Source of the DNA: an uncultured Pseudomonadales bacterium
GTDB lineage: Bacteria > Pseudomonadota > Gammaproteobacteria > Pseudomonadales > IMCC2047
NCBI GenBank assembly: GCA_947258895.1
Contig: CAMYKE010000318.1
Coordinates: 1-5,423 of the forward strand
DNA: 5,423 nucleotides
Reading direction: 5' to 3'
Shown: positions 1 through 5,423 of the stretch, piece after piece
Layout: every line of letters starts with the position of its first letter
Position numbering within the stretch: position 1 is the stretch's first letter
Translations under genes and position numbers: made by a program
Notes under the pieces: generated by a model
Told to the model about the DNA's origin: nothing
The model's input: the letters and a program-made list of their open reading frames with translations, nothing else
The model's database searches: none

Positions 1-270
1 GTTGCATTCGAAAATGTTAAAGTAGGAGGTGGCGCGCCGGCGTTCTATGCGGCCCAACAGATGGCAAATTCGGTCGCCCACCAACAGGCGATGAATCTAA
101 AGATCCAGCAACAGAGTGATATTGGCGCAGCGATTGCTGGCAAGATCGCCGAATCGATCATCTCAACGAGTCCTGCTGAGGGCGGAGCAGATACTGCTGC
201 TTTGGGTATGCTGTCTAAGCTGCTACAGCAGACGCCCCCGCCCACCAATATTCCTACGCAGGGCCAGTAG
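1..270 (+). CDS. RebB-like (R-body / 'killing trait') family protein, 5' end missing
   Basis: The frame is open from base 1 and stops at TAG 268-270, giving 89 residues. No start codon with a ribosome site is visible: the AGGAGG at 24-29 leads to no usable start, and ATG 61 lacks a good site, so the true start probably lies just outside the window. The visible protein begins with NVKV-GGGAPA (residues 5-14), runs through a helical Ala/Gln/Met-rich segment to IQQQ (about 35-38), then a helix, and ends in a Pro/Thr/Gln tail. As I remember them, RebB-type proteins share NVKVxGxAPA near the N terminus followed some 20-25 residues later by QQQ. This copy fits with a gap of about three residues. 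RebB proteins are subunits or relatives of R-bodies, coiled protein ribbons that can unroll. Assignment to the family is inference from pattern; a Gln-rich phage virion protein is the main alternative. Confidence 0.55.
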   Translation, partial: VAFENVKVGGGAPAFYAAQQMANSVAHQQAMNLKIQQQSDIGAAIAGKIAESIISTSPAEGGADTAALGMLSKLLQQTPPPTNIPTQGQ

Positions 271-283
271 GACTTAACTAACC

Positions 284-301
284 GAGGGGCGAAAGCCCCT
301 C
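284..301 (+). other. Intergenic stem-loop with GAAA tetraloop
   Basis: Seven perfectly paired bases, GAGGGGC (284-290) and GCCCCTC (295-301), close a GAAA tetraloop, a very stable RNA hairpin. It lies in the 44-base gap between the RebB-like gene and the next gene. The bases after it, AGAGGGAAATTAA, hold the ribosome site of the next gene and no T-run, so it is not a classical Rho-independent terminator. Likely roles are protection of an mRNA end, an RNA processing site, or keeping the adjacent ribosome site unpaired. Read on the opposite strand it has no T-run either. Confidence 0.6.
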
Positions 302-314
302 AGAGGGAAATTAA

Positions 315-563
315 ATGAGCGTATTTGATGCAGACCGCAAAAGCGGATGTTCGGTAGGTTGCAGCGTCGTAGTCACGGACGAAAGCGGTCAAAGGATTTC
401 TACGGGTCACGAAGAATGGCACGGGTTCGAAAGGGCTTTAGCAAACCAGATGGCAATGGATATCTACGACGCTGTAAAGGGAATAATTGAAGGATACAGG
501 GAAGCACAGGGAGATCACGCGAGAATAAAGGAATTACAAGGGTCGCTTGGCAAAAGCAAATAG
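315..563 (+). CDS. Small phage protein of unknown function (82 aa)
   Basis: ATG 315 is preceded by AGAGGGA (302-308) at six bases spacing, a good ribosome site, and the frame ends at TAG 561-563. I do not recognise the family. The first third carries a short Cys-containing stretch (GCSVGCSVVV, residues 11-20) that looks like a beta strand. The second half (about 38-82) is charged and helical, beginning FERALANQMAMDIYDAVKG and ending in a Lys-rich tail. There is no signal peptide or membrane segment. The two close Cys residues could bind metal or form a disulfide but have no partner pair. It lies directly downstream of the hairpin at 284-301 and reads with its neighbours, as expected for a small accessory phage gene. 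Real coding is likely from the ribosome site and spacing; function is unknown. Confidence 0.65.
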   Translation: MSVFDADRKSGCSVGCSVVVTDESGQRISTGHEEWHGFERALANQMAMDIYDAVKGIIEGYREAQGDHARIKELQGSLGKSK

Positions 564-678
564 GGCCGAGATCAGGTCGGCTCAATGGCAGGACAAGGAA
601 GTCCTGCGGTGGTGGGAAGATGAGATGCAGATAAAGCAATGGCTGTCTGGCGAATATGATCTCAATTTCAAAAAATGA
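547..678 (+). CDS. Putative 43-residue Trp-rich charged protein, TTG start
   Basis: The frame after TAA 526-528 stays open to TGA 676-678, and the only reasonable start is TTG 547-549, preceded by AAGGG (538-542) at four bases. The product begins with AKANRAEIRSAQWQDKEVL and goes on with RWWEDEMQIKQWL: four Trp in 43 residues, alternating charges, and an amphipathic helical look. It overlaps the preceding gene by 17 bases and ends 10 bases before the ATG of the zinc-ribbon gene, filling what would otherwise be a 125-base gap in a compact region. No known family is recognised. Against it: TTG start, modest ribosome site, short length, and two stem-loops in the same DNA that offer an RNA explanation for the gap. 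Confidence 0.35.
   Translation: MAKANRAEIRSAQWQDKEVLRWWEDEMQIKQWLSGEYDLNFKK
563..607 (+). other. Two tandem stem-loops after the stop of the 315-563 gene
   Basis: First hairpin: 563-569 pairs with 577-583 (seven pairs including one G-U) around the loop GATCAGG. Second hairpin: GCAGGAC (588-594) pairs perfectly with GTCCTGC (601-607) around the loop AAGGAA, which itself looks like a Shine-Dalgarno sequence. They begin at the stop codon of the upstream gene and are four bases apart. Neither is followed by a T-run. They could act in mRNA stability, processing or attenuation, or be incidental to the small overlapping reading frame at 547-678. Confidence 0.35.
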
Positions 679-688
679 AGGACCGCAC

Positions 689-892
689 ATGCAGAAGACG
701 GCTCTTAACCCAGCAAGCAAAAAACATTCTATGGATGACTGCGTGTGGACGAAAGAACATGGAAGCGGCTTCCATTGGGTAACGCATTGCGGCCATGAGT
801 TTGTTCTTGTTGACGAGAACCCGAAGACTTGCGAATTTGTTTTCTGTCCGTATTGCGGCGCATCGATTATCCTCTACGACATAGATCAATAG
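689..892 (+). CDS. Small zinc-ribbon protein (CPYCG motif, 67 aa)
   Basis: ATG 689 follows AAGGA (678-682) at six bases, a far better site than the in-frame ATG at 656, which would also overlap the small frame before it; I therefore chose 689. The stop is TAG 890-892. Likely zinc ligands are C34/H36 in HCGHEF and C53/C56 in FCPYCGASI, a knuckle pair typical of the many short zinc-ribbon proteins found in phage genomes. C18 and C48 are extra cysteines that could also take part. No membrane or signal segment is present. Proteins of this shape usually bind nucleic acid or another protein, but specific functions are mostly unknown. Its stop overlaps the GTG start of the next gene by one base (TAGTG), suggesting translational coupling with the methyltransferase-like gene. 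Confidence 0.75.
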   Translation: MQKTALNPASKKHSMDDCVWTKEHGSGFHWVTHCGHEFVLVDENPKTCEFVFCPYCGASIILYDIDQ

Positions 893-1365
893 TGGACCCA
901 TACGCAACGCACATTCCTGTGACCGCTTTAGCGCTTGCTAAAACCAGCATTCTTTTTCCTTCCTTGCCTATACTTGAATGCGGCTGCGGGGATTATTCGA
1001 CACCAGTTATTGAACTACTGAAAGGCGAGCGTGAGCACGACATCTTTTCGAGTGACCAAGAGTGGTTCAAACGTTATGAAGACGTTGCGGATTCTGTGAC
1101 ACAAATAGAAGCTGCGGCAAAACATCAATGGGGTAAGTTTCATGTTGATCGTCAATATGGACTATGCTTGTTGGACTCTGAAGAGTTTATAGTTCACAGA
1201 ATGAAGCACATCCCAAAATTACTTGAAACCTGCCATGTGGTGGTGATGCACGATGCGCGGCCCATGCCAGGTTTAGCTAAATTTGATTATCTTTACACTC
1301 GGTACGAACCCAATACGTGGGTGGGCAGCAACAGCGTTGATGTTGGAACGTGGTTCCCTGAATAG
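892..1365 (+). CDS. Class I SAM-dependent methyltransferase-like protein
   Basis: From GTG 892 the product is 157 residues. The frame is open further upstream to ATG 829, but that start lies 64 bases inside the zinc-ribbon gene with no clear ribosome site, whereas GTG 892 sits in a coupled TAGTG stop-start. Rossmann-type landmarks: strand 1 and motif I ILECGCGDYSTP (27-38), an acidic end of strand 2 in HDIFSSDQEWF (D55), strand 4 YGLCLLDSE (89-97), and strand 5 CHVVVMHDARP (114-124). These suit a class I methyltransferase that binds S-adenosylmethionine at the GCG loop. No DPPY or NPPY motif is seen, so it is unlikely to be a DNA adenine or N4-cytosine methylase. At 157 residues it is compact, with little room for a separate target-recognition domain. 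The substrate is unknown. The next gene starts two bases after its stop. Confidence 0.7.
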   Translation: MDPYATHIPVTALALAKTSILFPSLPILECGCGDYSTPVIELLKGEREHDIFSSDQEWFKRYEDVADSVTQIEAAAKHQWGKFHVDRQYGLCLLDSEEFIVHRMKHIPKLLETCHVVVMHDARPMPGLAKFDYLYTRYEPNTWVGSNSVDVGTWFPE

Positions 1366-1367
1366 AA

Positions 1368-1766
1368 ATGAAGAGTGAATCCACTAAATATCTTGCCGGC
1401 AAAGCAATCCCGGGCAGCGAAGAACGCACATTCAATCTCAATTATGCTGCTATCGTGGATGCACTCGGGGAAAGCATGGTGGCCGGCACCTTCAATATTG
1501 CGCTCGACGAGGATCTTGAACCTGGCAGACCCGATATTGTAGCGGCAAACTATCGATTCTGGCGGTGCGAAGTCGCCACATCAGGGATGATCGAAAAGGA
1601 CGAGCCGGGAATCCCGGGGTATTTGATAAAGGTGATGGGTGAGAATTATCCTTCCAACCTTGCTGAAGTGCTTTCCCACGTCCACATCAGGACGGCATTG
1701 AAAATGAATAACTGGCCGTCATTCCCTGTTGAGCTGTCATTGTCAGATTCAATGGAAGAAGAATAA
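1368..1766 (+). CDS. Putative RibK-like (CTP-dependent riboflavin kinase fold) protein
   Basis: ATG 1368 follows the previous stop by two bases with only a weak purine-rich site, so it is probably translated by coupling; it ends at TAA 1764-1766 with 132 residues. The pattern resembles archaeal RibK (DUF120): an opening strand with GKAIPG (11-16), a helix ending in LGE (33-35), then GTFNIALD (40-47), a hydrophobic strand RFWRCEV (63-69), a strand PGYLIKVM (83-90), and a closing helix SHVHIRTAL (103-111) followed by a strand PVELSL. In RibK the GTLN Thr and Asn bind the magnesium of the nucleotide, and both are kept here (T41, N43). The Gly-rich nucleotide loop looks degenerate (GSEER), so CTP use or riboflavin as substrate is not assured. 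RibK makes FMN from riboflavin. The match is from memory of the family, not a search, and a different RIFT-barrel protein or an unrelated phage protein is possible. Confidence 0.6.
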   Translation: MKSESTKYLAGKAIPGSEERTFNLNYAAIVDALGESMVAGTFNIALDEDLEPGRPDIVAANYRFWRCEVATSGMIEKDEPGIPGYLIKVMGENYPSNLAEVLSHVHIRTALKMNNWPSFPVELSLSDSMEEE

Positions 1767-1804
1767 CCTATAGGATAAAACTAAGAAATGGGCTAAAATC
1801 GGTC

Positions 1805-1810
1805 AAGGAG
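1805..1810 (+). promoter_or_regulatory. Ribosome binding site for the terminase TTG start
   Basis: AAGGAG lies ten bases before TTG 1821. The terminase frame has an in-frame TGA at 1815-1817, so TTG 1821 is the first possible start, and no ATG follows within the first part of the conserved domain. The strong site supports the unusual TTG start; the spacing is slightly long. Confidence 0.6.
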
Positions 1811-1820
1811 ACCGTGAAAC

Positions 1821-2537
1821 TTGGCCCAAAACGCTACAAACGAGTTCGAAACCATCCTCGCCGAGCTTATTCGGCGTGAAACTACCAACCAGTTAGCCGT
1901 TTACAACCCCTATCCCTTCCAAAAAGCCTGGCATAACGCCAAAGGCCACGACACAGCCGATCCAGCCCGCCAGAAATGCCTGATGTGTGCCAATCGCATT
2001 GGCAAGACATTTTGCGGCACGATGGAAGACGCGATCCACGCTACCGGGATATACCCGGACTGGTGGGAAGGCATTAGATTTACCCATGCCGTCAACATCC
2101 TGGTAGCGGGTATCACAGCCGACTTGGTGCGCGACACTCTTCAGGCCAAATTGCTGGGCGACCCCCATAATCCGGACGAATGGGGAATGGCAGCCATCCC
2201 AAAGGATCTGATAGAGGGAAAACCAGCAAGGAAGCAGGGATATGTGAATGCCATCGACAGTATTGGCGTCAGGCACGTCAGCGGTGCAATCTCAAGAATA
2301 AAATTCCAGGCCTACGAGCAGGGCGCCAAGAAATTCATGGCAACCGGGTTTCATGTCGTGCACCTGGACGATGCATCGAGATCAACTTCTGGCTGCCCTG
2401 CCGCCGCAAGAACGCGAAATGCGCTCAAAAGGCATCCCGCAGATGGGTTCCGGCATGATTTACCCGGTGCAGGACGAAATGTTGATGTGCGAGCCATTCG
2501 AAATACCTATCTGGTGGCCGAGGATCTGCGCGATTGA
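1821..2537 (+). pseudogene. Large terminase subunit, ATPase half (5' fragment, frame broken)
   Basis: The large terminase is the motor that pumps phage DNA through the portal into the head. This half starts at TTG 1821 and carries the gp2-like ATPase signature: the adenine-contacting PFQ (32-34), the Walker A form ANRIGKT (57-63), the family-typical HATGIYPDWWEG, and a strand leading into Walker B-like VVHLDDA (about 179-185). Real homology stops there. From about residue 186 the frame gives a low-complexity Arg/Ala-rich tail and a TGA at 2535-2537 with no terminase features, while the matching continuation is in the frame of the 2353-3087 piece. Walker B reads LDDA where the usual form is LDEEP, so the last residues may already be altered. 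Without the nuclease half and the missing middle, this product is unlikely to package DNA. Confidence 0.8.
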
Positions 2538-3087
2538 CTTCGGGGGGTTCGAGCATCCGTTTGCGGCTGTGTGGCTGGCTCTGGACCGCGACACGGACAC
2601 AACATACCTCTACAAGACCTATAAGAACATGGGGGGGCTTCCGATCCACTGTGACGCCCTGAAGCGCCAGGATTGCGAGTGGATTCCCGTGGTTTGGCCG
2701 CATGATGTAGGTCACGCCGACAAAACGAGCGGGCGCCCACTTTCGGTGGTGATGCGCGACGATTACGGCCTGAACATGCTTCCGAGATCTTTTTGCAACC
2801 CACCGGGGCCCGGGCAGCAGGAAGGCCAGGGCGGAATCGGTGTCGAGGTCGGTCTTTGGAACATCCTTACGGCAATGGAAACAGGCCGGTTCAAAGTCTT
2901 TTCCAACCTGAGTGACTGGTTCCGGGAAAAAGGCCTTTATCACAGGAAGGACGGCAAAATCGTCAAGCGCATGGATGATCTGATGGATGGCACGCGATAT
3001 GCCTATCAGAGTCAGCGATTCGCCGATATTCGGCCCCGGCCTGTCAGTCGTAAATCAAGAATACCCAGCGGGGTGAGAAATTGGTAA
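2353..3087 (+). pseudogene. Large terminase subunit, linker and nuclease half (3' fragment)
   Basis: Terminase sequence resumes in this frame at about RDQLLAALPP (from 2377), followed by the linker motif SKGIPQMGSGMIYPV, which in gp2-like terminases leads into the RNase H-like nuclease. Nuclease acidic positions appear intact: ICAIDFGG (first Asp), VVWPHDVG (second), and MDDLMDGTRYA near the C terminus (third). The listed left end is the first in-frame ATG, 2353, but no ribosome site precedes it and the first few residues are out of frame with the gene's origin, so independent translation is doubtful. To join the two halves the reading must skip one base (net +1) around 2370-2376. The portion normally found between Walker B and this linker, with the TFTPLxG-type motif III, is absent. 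Its stop, TAA 3085-3087, overlaps the portal ATG by one base. Confidence 0.8.
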
Positions 3088-5114
3088 TGCCAGCATCGAC
3101 GAAGGTTGTAAAACGCAGGGTCATGGGTCGGGATCAAACCGACATAGCCACGTTCATCAATGATGAGCTGAAACGGCGAAAAGGCTCAGAGTGGCGCAAA
3201 AAGCATGAGGCGCGGTGGAAAGAGGTTGACCGGCAGATTTCTATGGAACCGCCAGAGGTTTCAGGCAGCGATCCGGGCGAATGGCATAACGCAATCCAAC
3301 TGGGCGATTTGACCGATGCCAGCGAGACCATCACTGCCGACATCCTGCGGCTGGTATTCCCCACGGAAAGGAAGTTTTTTGTCCCGCATGTCGAGATGAG
3401 AGGTCCGATAAACGAGGCGGGCGAAGAGGACCCACCCCCGCCCGAACAGCAGCGGGCCGTTAACGGCGTCGTGAGAAGCTTCATGGTCCAGCAGCACAAG
3501 GATTTCGGGGTCAGGGGACGGGTGAAGCTTGGGCTCAAAGAGGCTCTGCATCACGGCTCTGTGGTGGCCACTGTCGATCAAGAGCGATTGTTCAAGTTCG
3601 AGGGCGGCAGCAAGCCTGCTCATTTAAAGGCCCCTGTTCCGCAGATCCATTCTATGTGGAATTCCTATCCCGACAGCAGTCCGGCGATCCAGGGTACAGA
3701 GCTTTTCTACCGCGGCTCTATGATTATCGTGTCCTGGGTTCCGCTGCAGGTTGCGCTGGAAATGCCGGGCTGGATCAACAAAGACAAACTGCAGGAAGCG
3801 CACAGCAAAAAGAAGCTTCACGAACACATCGAGATAATCACGTATTACGGGGACATTTTTCTCAAGCGCCACGATGGGAATATCCTGTTCCCGAACCGCA
3901 AGACGGTTGTGAACGGAACGGTCTTCCTGGAAAGCACCGTCAATAAAACGGCCTACAGTCCGGTGATCTATACCGGCTATGAGCGCGATGACGTGCGAGA
4001 TCCTTACTTCACGAGCCCTATCGTAAAGCGTGCGCCGATGGGCAAGTTTGCCACGCACATGGCCAACAAGACGATGGACAGCGTAGACCTGAAAGTATCC
4101 CCGCCTATCGCCTATGACAGTCTCGACAACAGCATGAAGGGCGAAGGTCCGCAGATTTACCCGAATGCCAAGATCCCGAATCGAGGCAACGTGAACATTC
4201 AAACGCTCGATGTTGGTGATCCGGCAACAGGATTGGCTGCGCTTCAATGGGCGAAGCAGGATATGGCTCAGGGCACAACTGTCGATTCGGTGCGTGCGGG
4301 GGTTGCTTCAGGAACCGAGCAGACGGCCACCGAAGTCATCAAGACAGAACAACGAGCTGAGGTACGAGAGGTGGAATTCTCAAGTTCCTGGGAATCAGGA
4401 TTCATGCTTCCCTACCTCATTATGCAGCATGACTTGAATCTTGATGGGTTGGAAACATACCGATTCTATAACGATGAGCCTCATTCGCCAGACTTTCTGC
4501 GCTTCACCAAGAAGAACCTGCCAAAGAACATCATTTTCGAGGTTACGGGTTCCAAAACGCTATTGGGCGAGCAGGAACGCACGCAACGTTTCGGGCAAAC
4601 CGCGGCGCTGGCCGGCCAGAGTGAATTGCTTGCGAGAGAAACGGACTGGACAGAGGTTGCTCGCCAGCTCTGGGAAGACAGCAAACAGAAAGACCCGGAA
4701 AGATTCCTGCAGGCAAGCGACAGGAACGAAGAAGTGCAGGTTGCTTTAGCGCAGGCGCAAGAGCAATTCGAGGCTCAGTTGCAGCAGATCCAGCAGCAGG
4801 CGCAGCAGATGCAAGAGGCGCTGCAAAAGGCCGAGGATGAGAGCAGGGCGGCACAGGCCAAGGCCCAGCAGTCTGAGCTTCAAGGCGAACAGCTCAAGCT
4901 TGAGAAAGAGCAGCTTCAGCTTCAGAAGCTAACGCTTTCAGAACAGTTGAAGCTGACGCGGGAAATGGAACGGGCCGAAAGCCGGCTTGAGGATCTGCAG
5001 CGTGATATCGAAAAGCGCGAGTTGCGAATGCAGTGTAAAGACCAGGGGTCGGAGGTAAAAGAGGCCCGTAACAGCAAGGTTTTGGAATTGGTTGAAAAGT
5101 TGACGACAAGCTAA
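3087..5114 (+). CDS. Phage portal protein with C-terminal coiled coil
   Basis: The portal forms the ring at one head vertex through which the terminase drives DNA and to which the tail joins. I chose ATG 3087 (TAATG overlap with the terminase stop; GGGGTGAG at 3070-3077 upstream) over TTG 3081, which is in the same frame. The product is 675 residues. The N-terminal part includes WHNAIQLGDLTDASETITAD and the Pro-rich stretch DPPPPEQQ, and the middle (about 300-420) has the mixed strand and helix body with GKFATHMANKTMDS and a Thr/Gly/Ala-rich segment around GVASGTEQTATEVIK, all in keeping with large portals of short-tailed-type phages. From about 547 to 660 it is a Gln/Glu/Leu-rich coiled coil (LQQIQQQAQQMQEALQKAE and onward). 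No disruption is seen. The place next to the terminase supports the assignment strongly; exact subfamily is uncertain. Confidence 0.88.
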   Translation: MPASTKVVKRRVMGRDQTDIATFINDELKRRKGSEWRKKHEARWKEVDRQISMEPPEVSGSDPGEWHNAIQLGDLTDASETITADILRLVFPTERKFFVPHVEMRGPINEAGEEDPPPPEQQRAVNGVVRSFMVQQHKDFGVRGRVKLGLKEALHHGSVVATVDQERLFKFEGGSKPAHLKAPVPQIHSMWNSYPDSSPAIQGTELFYRGSMIIVSWVPLQVALEMPGWINKDKLQEAHSKKKLHEHIEIITYYGDIFLKRHDGNILFPNRKTVVNGTVFLESTVNKTAYSPVIYTGYERDDVRDPYFTSPIVKRAPMGKFATHMANKTMDSVDLKVSPPIAYDSLDNSMKGEGPQIYPNAKIPNRGNVNIQTLDVGDPATGLAALQWAKQDMAQGTTVDSVRAGVASGTEQTATEVIKTEQRAEVREVEFSSSWESGFMLPYLIMQHDLNLDGLETYRFYNDEPHSPDFLRFTKKNLPKNIIFEVTGSKTLLGEQERTQRFGQTAALAGQSELLARETDWTEVARQLWEDSKQKDPERFLQASDRNEEVQVALAQAQEQFEAQLQQIQQQAQQMQEALQKAEDESRAAQAKAQQSELQGEQLKLEKEQLQLQKLTLSEQLKLTREMERAESRLEDLQRDIEKRELRMQCKDQGSEVKEARNSKVLELVEKLTTS

Positions 5115-5127
5115 CAATAGGTGAATT

Positions 5128-5423
5128 ATGGCTACTACTACGGGCACAGTTGTATTTTATGACAGTTTCATCGAGGCGCTGGGCGACGGCACGATGGATA
5201 TGGACAATGACACCTTCAAGGTGGCGCTGTTCACCAGCACGCATGTTCCAAGCGCTACCGACACAGCGTACAGCGGGCTTGCAAACGAGGTTGCGAACGC
5301 CAATGGCTATACCACTGCAGGCGAAACCGTGACCACCCCGACCTACACTCAAACCGCTGGGGCGCTCACGTTTAACGCCGCCGATACGGTGTGGACGGCC
5401 ACTGGCGGCAGCATAGTTGCGCG
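5128..5423 (+). CDS. Small phage virion-type protein, 3' end missing
   Basis: ATG 5128 follows AGGTGA (5119-5124) closely, 13 bases after the portal stop, and the frame is open to the window end, giving 98 visible residues. It is rich in Thr, Ala and Gly with many short beta strands, starting ATTTGTVVFYDSF, then DNDTFKVALFTSTHVPS, a NGYTTAGETV segment, and DTVWTATGGSIVA. This order (an N-terminal helix, DTFKVALFTS, then GYxxGG-like and a Trp-containing strand) matches a broad group of small phage structural proteins of unknown exact role, probably tail, neck or head-decoration components. No such protein is catalytic as far as I know. In many phages a scaffold or protease and then the major capsid protein follow the portal, so this order is slightly unusual. 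The gene is clearly coding; its precise role is inferred. Confidence 0.7.
   Translation, partial: MATTTGTVVFYDSFIEALGDGTMDMDNDTFKVALFTSTHVPSATDTAYSGLANEVANANGYTTAGETVTTPTYTQTAGALTFNAADTVWTATGGSIVA

Noticed and set aside
31..38. GGCGCGCC palindrome that could suggest a cloning or vector junction
   Set aside because: It reads smoothly as Gly-Ala-Pro within the RebB-like motif, and no vector sequence surrounds it.
1740..1776. Possible sigma-70 promoter (TTGTCA with TAACCT or TATAGG) before the terminase
   Set aside because: The -35-like TTGTCA lies inside the upstream gene, and the only -10 at normal spacing (TAACCT) is poor; TATAGG is too far away.
2540..2640. G-runs (six at about 2542, seven at about 2631) as the cause of the terminase frame break
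   Set aside because: The nuclease half stays in one good frame across both runs; the break lies upstream at about 2370.
2425..2943. A 172-codon minus-strand frame opposite the terminase nuclease half
   Set aside because: The + strand carries clear nuclease motifs over the same bases; the minus product looks like an antisense by-product.
3624..4247. A 207-codon open frame on the minus strand inside the portal gene
   Set aside because: It is rich in Arg/His/Val with no family resemblance and lies wholly opposite a well-supported portal gene.
4770..4830. CAG-rich tract as a DNA repeat or satellite
   Set aside because: It is irregular and explained by Gln codons in the portal coiled coil.
4894..5352. 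A minus-strand frame spanning the portal end and the start of the last gene
   Set aside because: It covers two + strand genes and the intergenic ribosome site, and has no recognisable motif.

Overview
This window looks like the packaging and early head end of a tailed double-stranded DNA phage (Caudoviricetes) or a prophage. All supported genes are on the + strand and tightly packed. The anchors are a gp2-like large terminase (1821-3087) and a portal protein (3087-5114), followed by the start of a small virion-type protein (5128 to the window end). No host gene, tRNA, rRNA, integrase, CRISPR array or insertion sequence is visible, so the host cannot be named. Strong Shine-Dalgarno sites before several genes fit a bacterial host. 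The RebB-like protein at the left edge would suit a Gram-negative host, but that is inference.

Layout. 1-270 is the C-terminal part of a Gln/Ala-rich protein resembling the RebB (R-body, 'killing trait') family. A perfect GAAA-loop hairpin (284-301) follows. 315-892 holds small genes: an unknown protein, a putative 43-residue Trp-rich protein over two tandem hairpins, and a CPYC zinc-ribbon protein. 892-1766 holds two larger accessory genes: a class I SAM methyltransferase-like protein and a protein whose pattern resembles archaeal CTP-dependent riboflavin kinase (RibK). This accessory block is less GC-rich than the packaging genes (23 G+C of 60 in 1141-1200 against 37 of 60 in 2521-2580, counted by hand).

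The terminase is broken. Its ATPase half reads in one frame as far as a Walker B-like LDDA around 2364-2375. The linker and nuclease half then continues in another frame. The stretch that normally lies between them, including the motif III/coupling region, is not present. This points to an out-of-frame internal deletion (or an assembly error), so packaging from this copy should not work as written. The portal gene is intact, overlaps the terminase stop by one base (TAATG), and ends in a Gln/Glu-rich coiled coil of more than 100 residues.

The points most worth following are the RibK-like protein beside a methyltransferase just upstream of the terminase, the RebB-like protein in a phage setting, and the terminase deletion.
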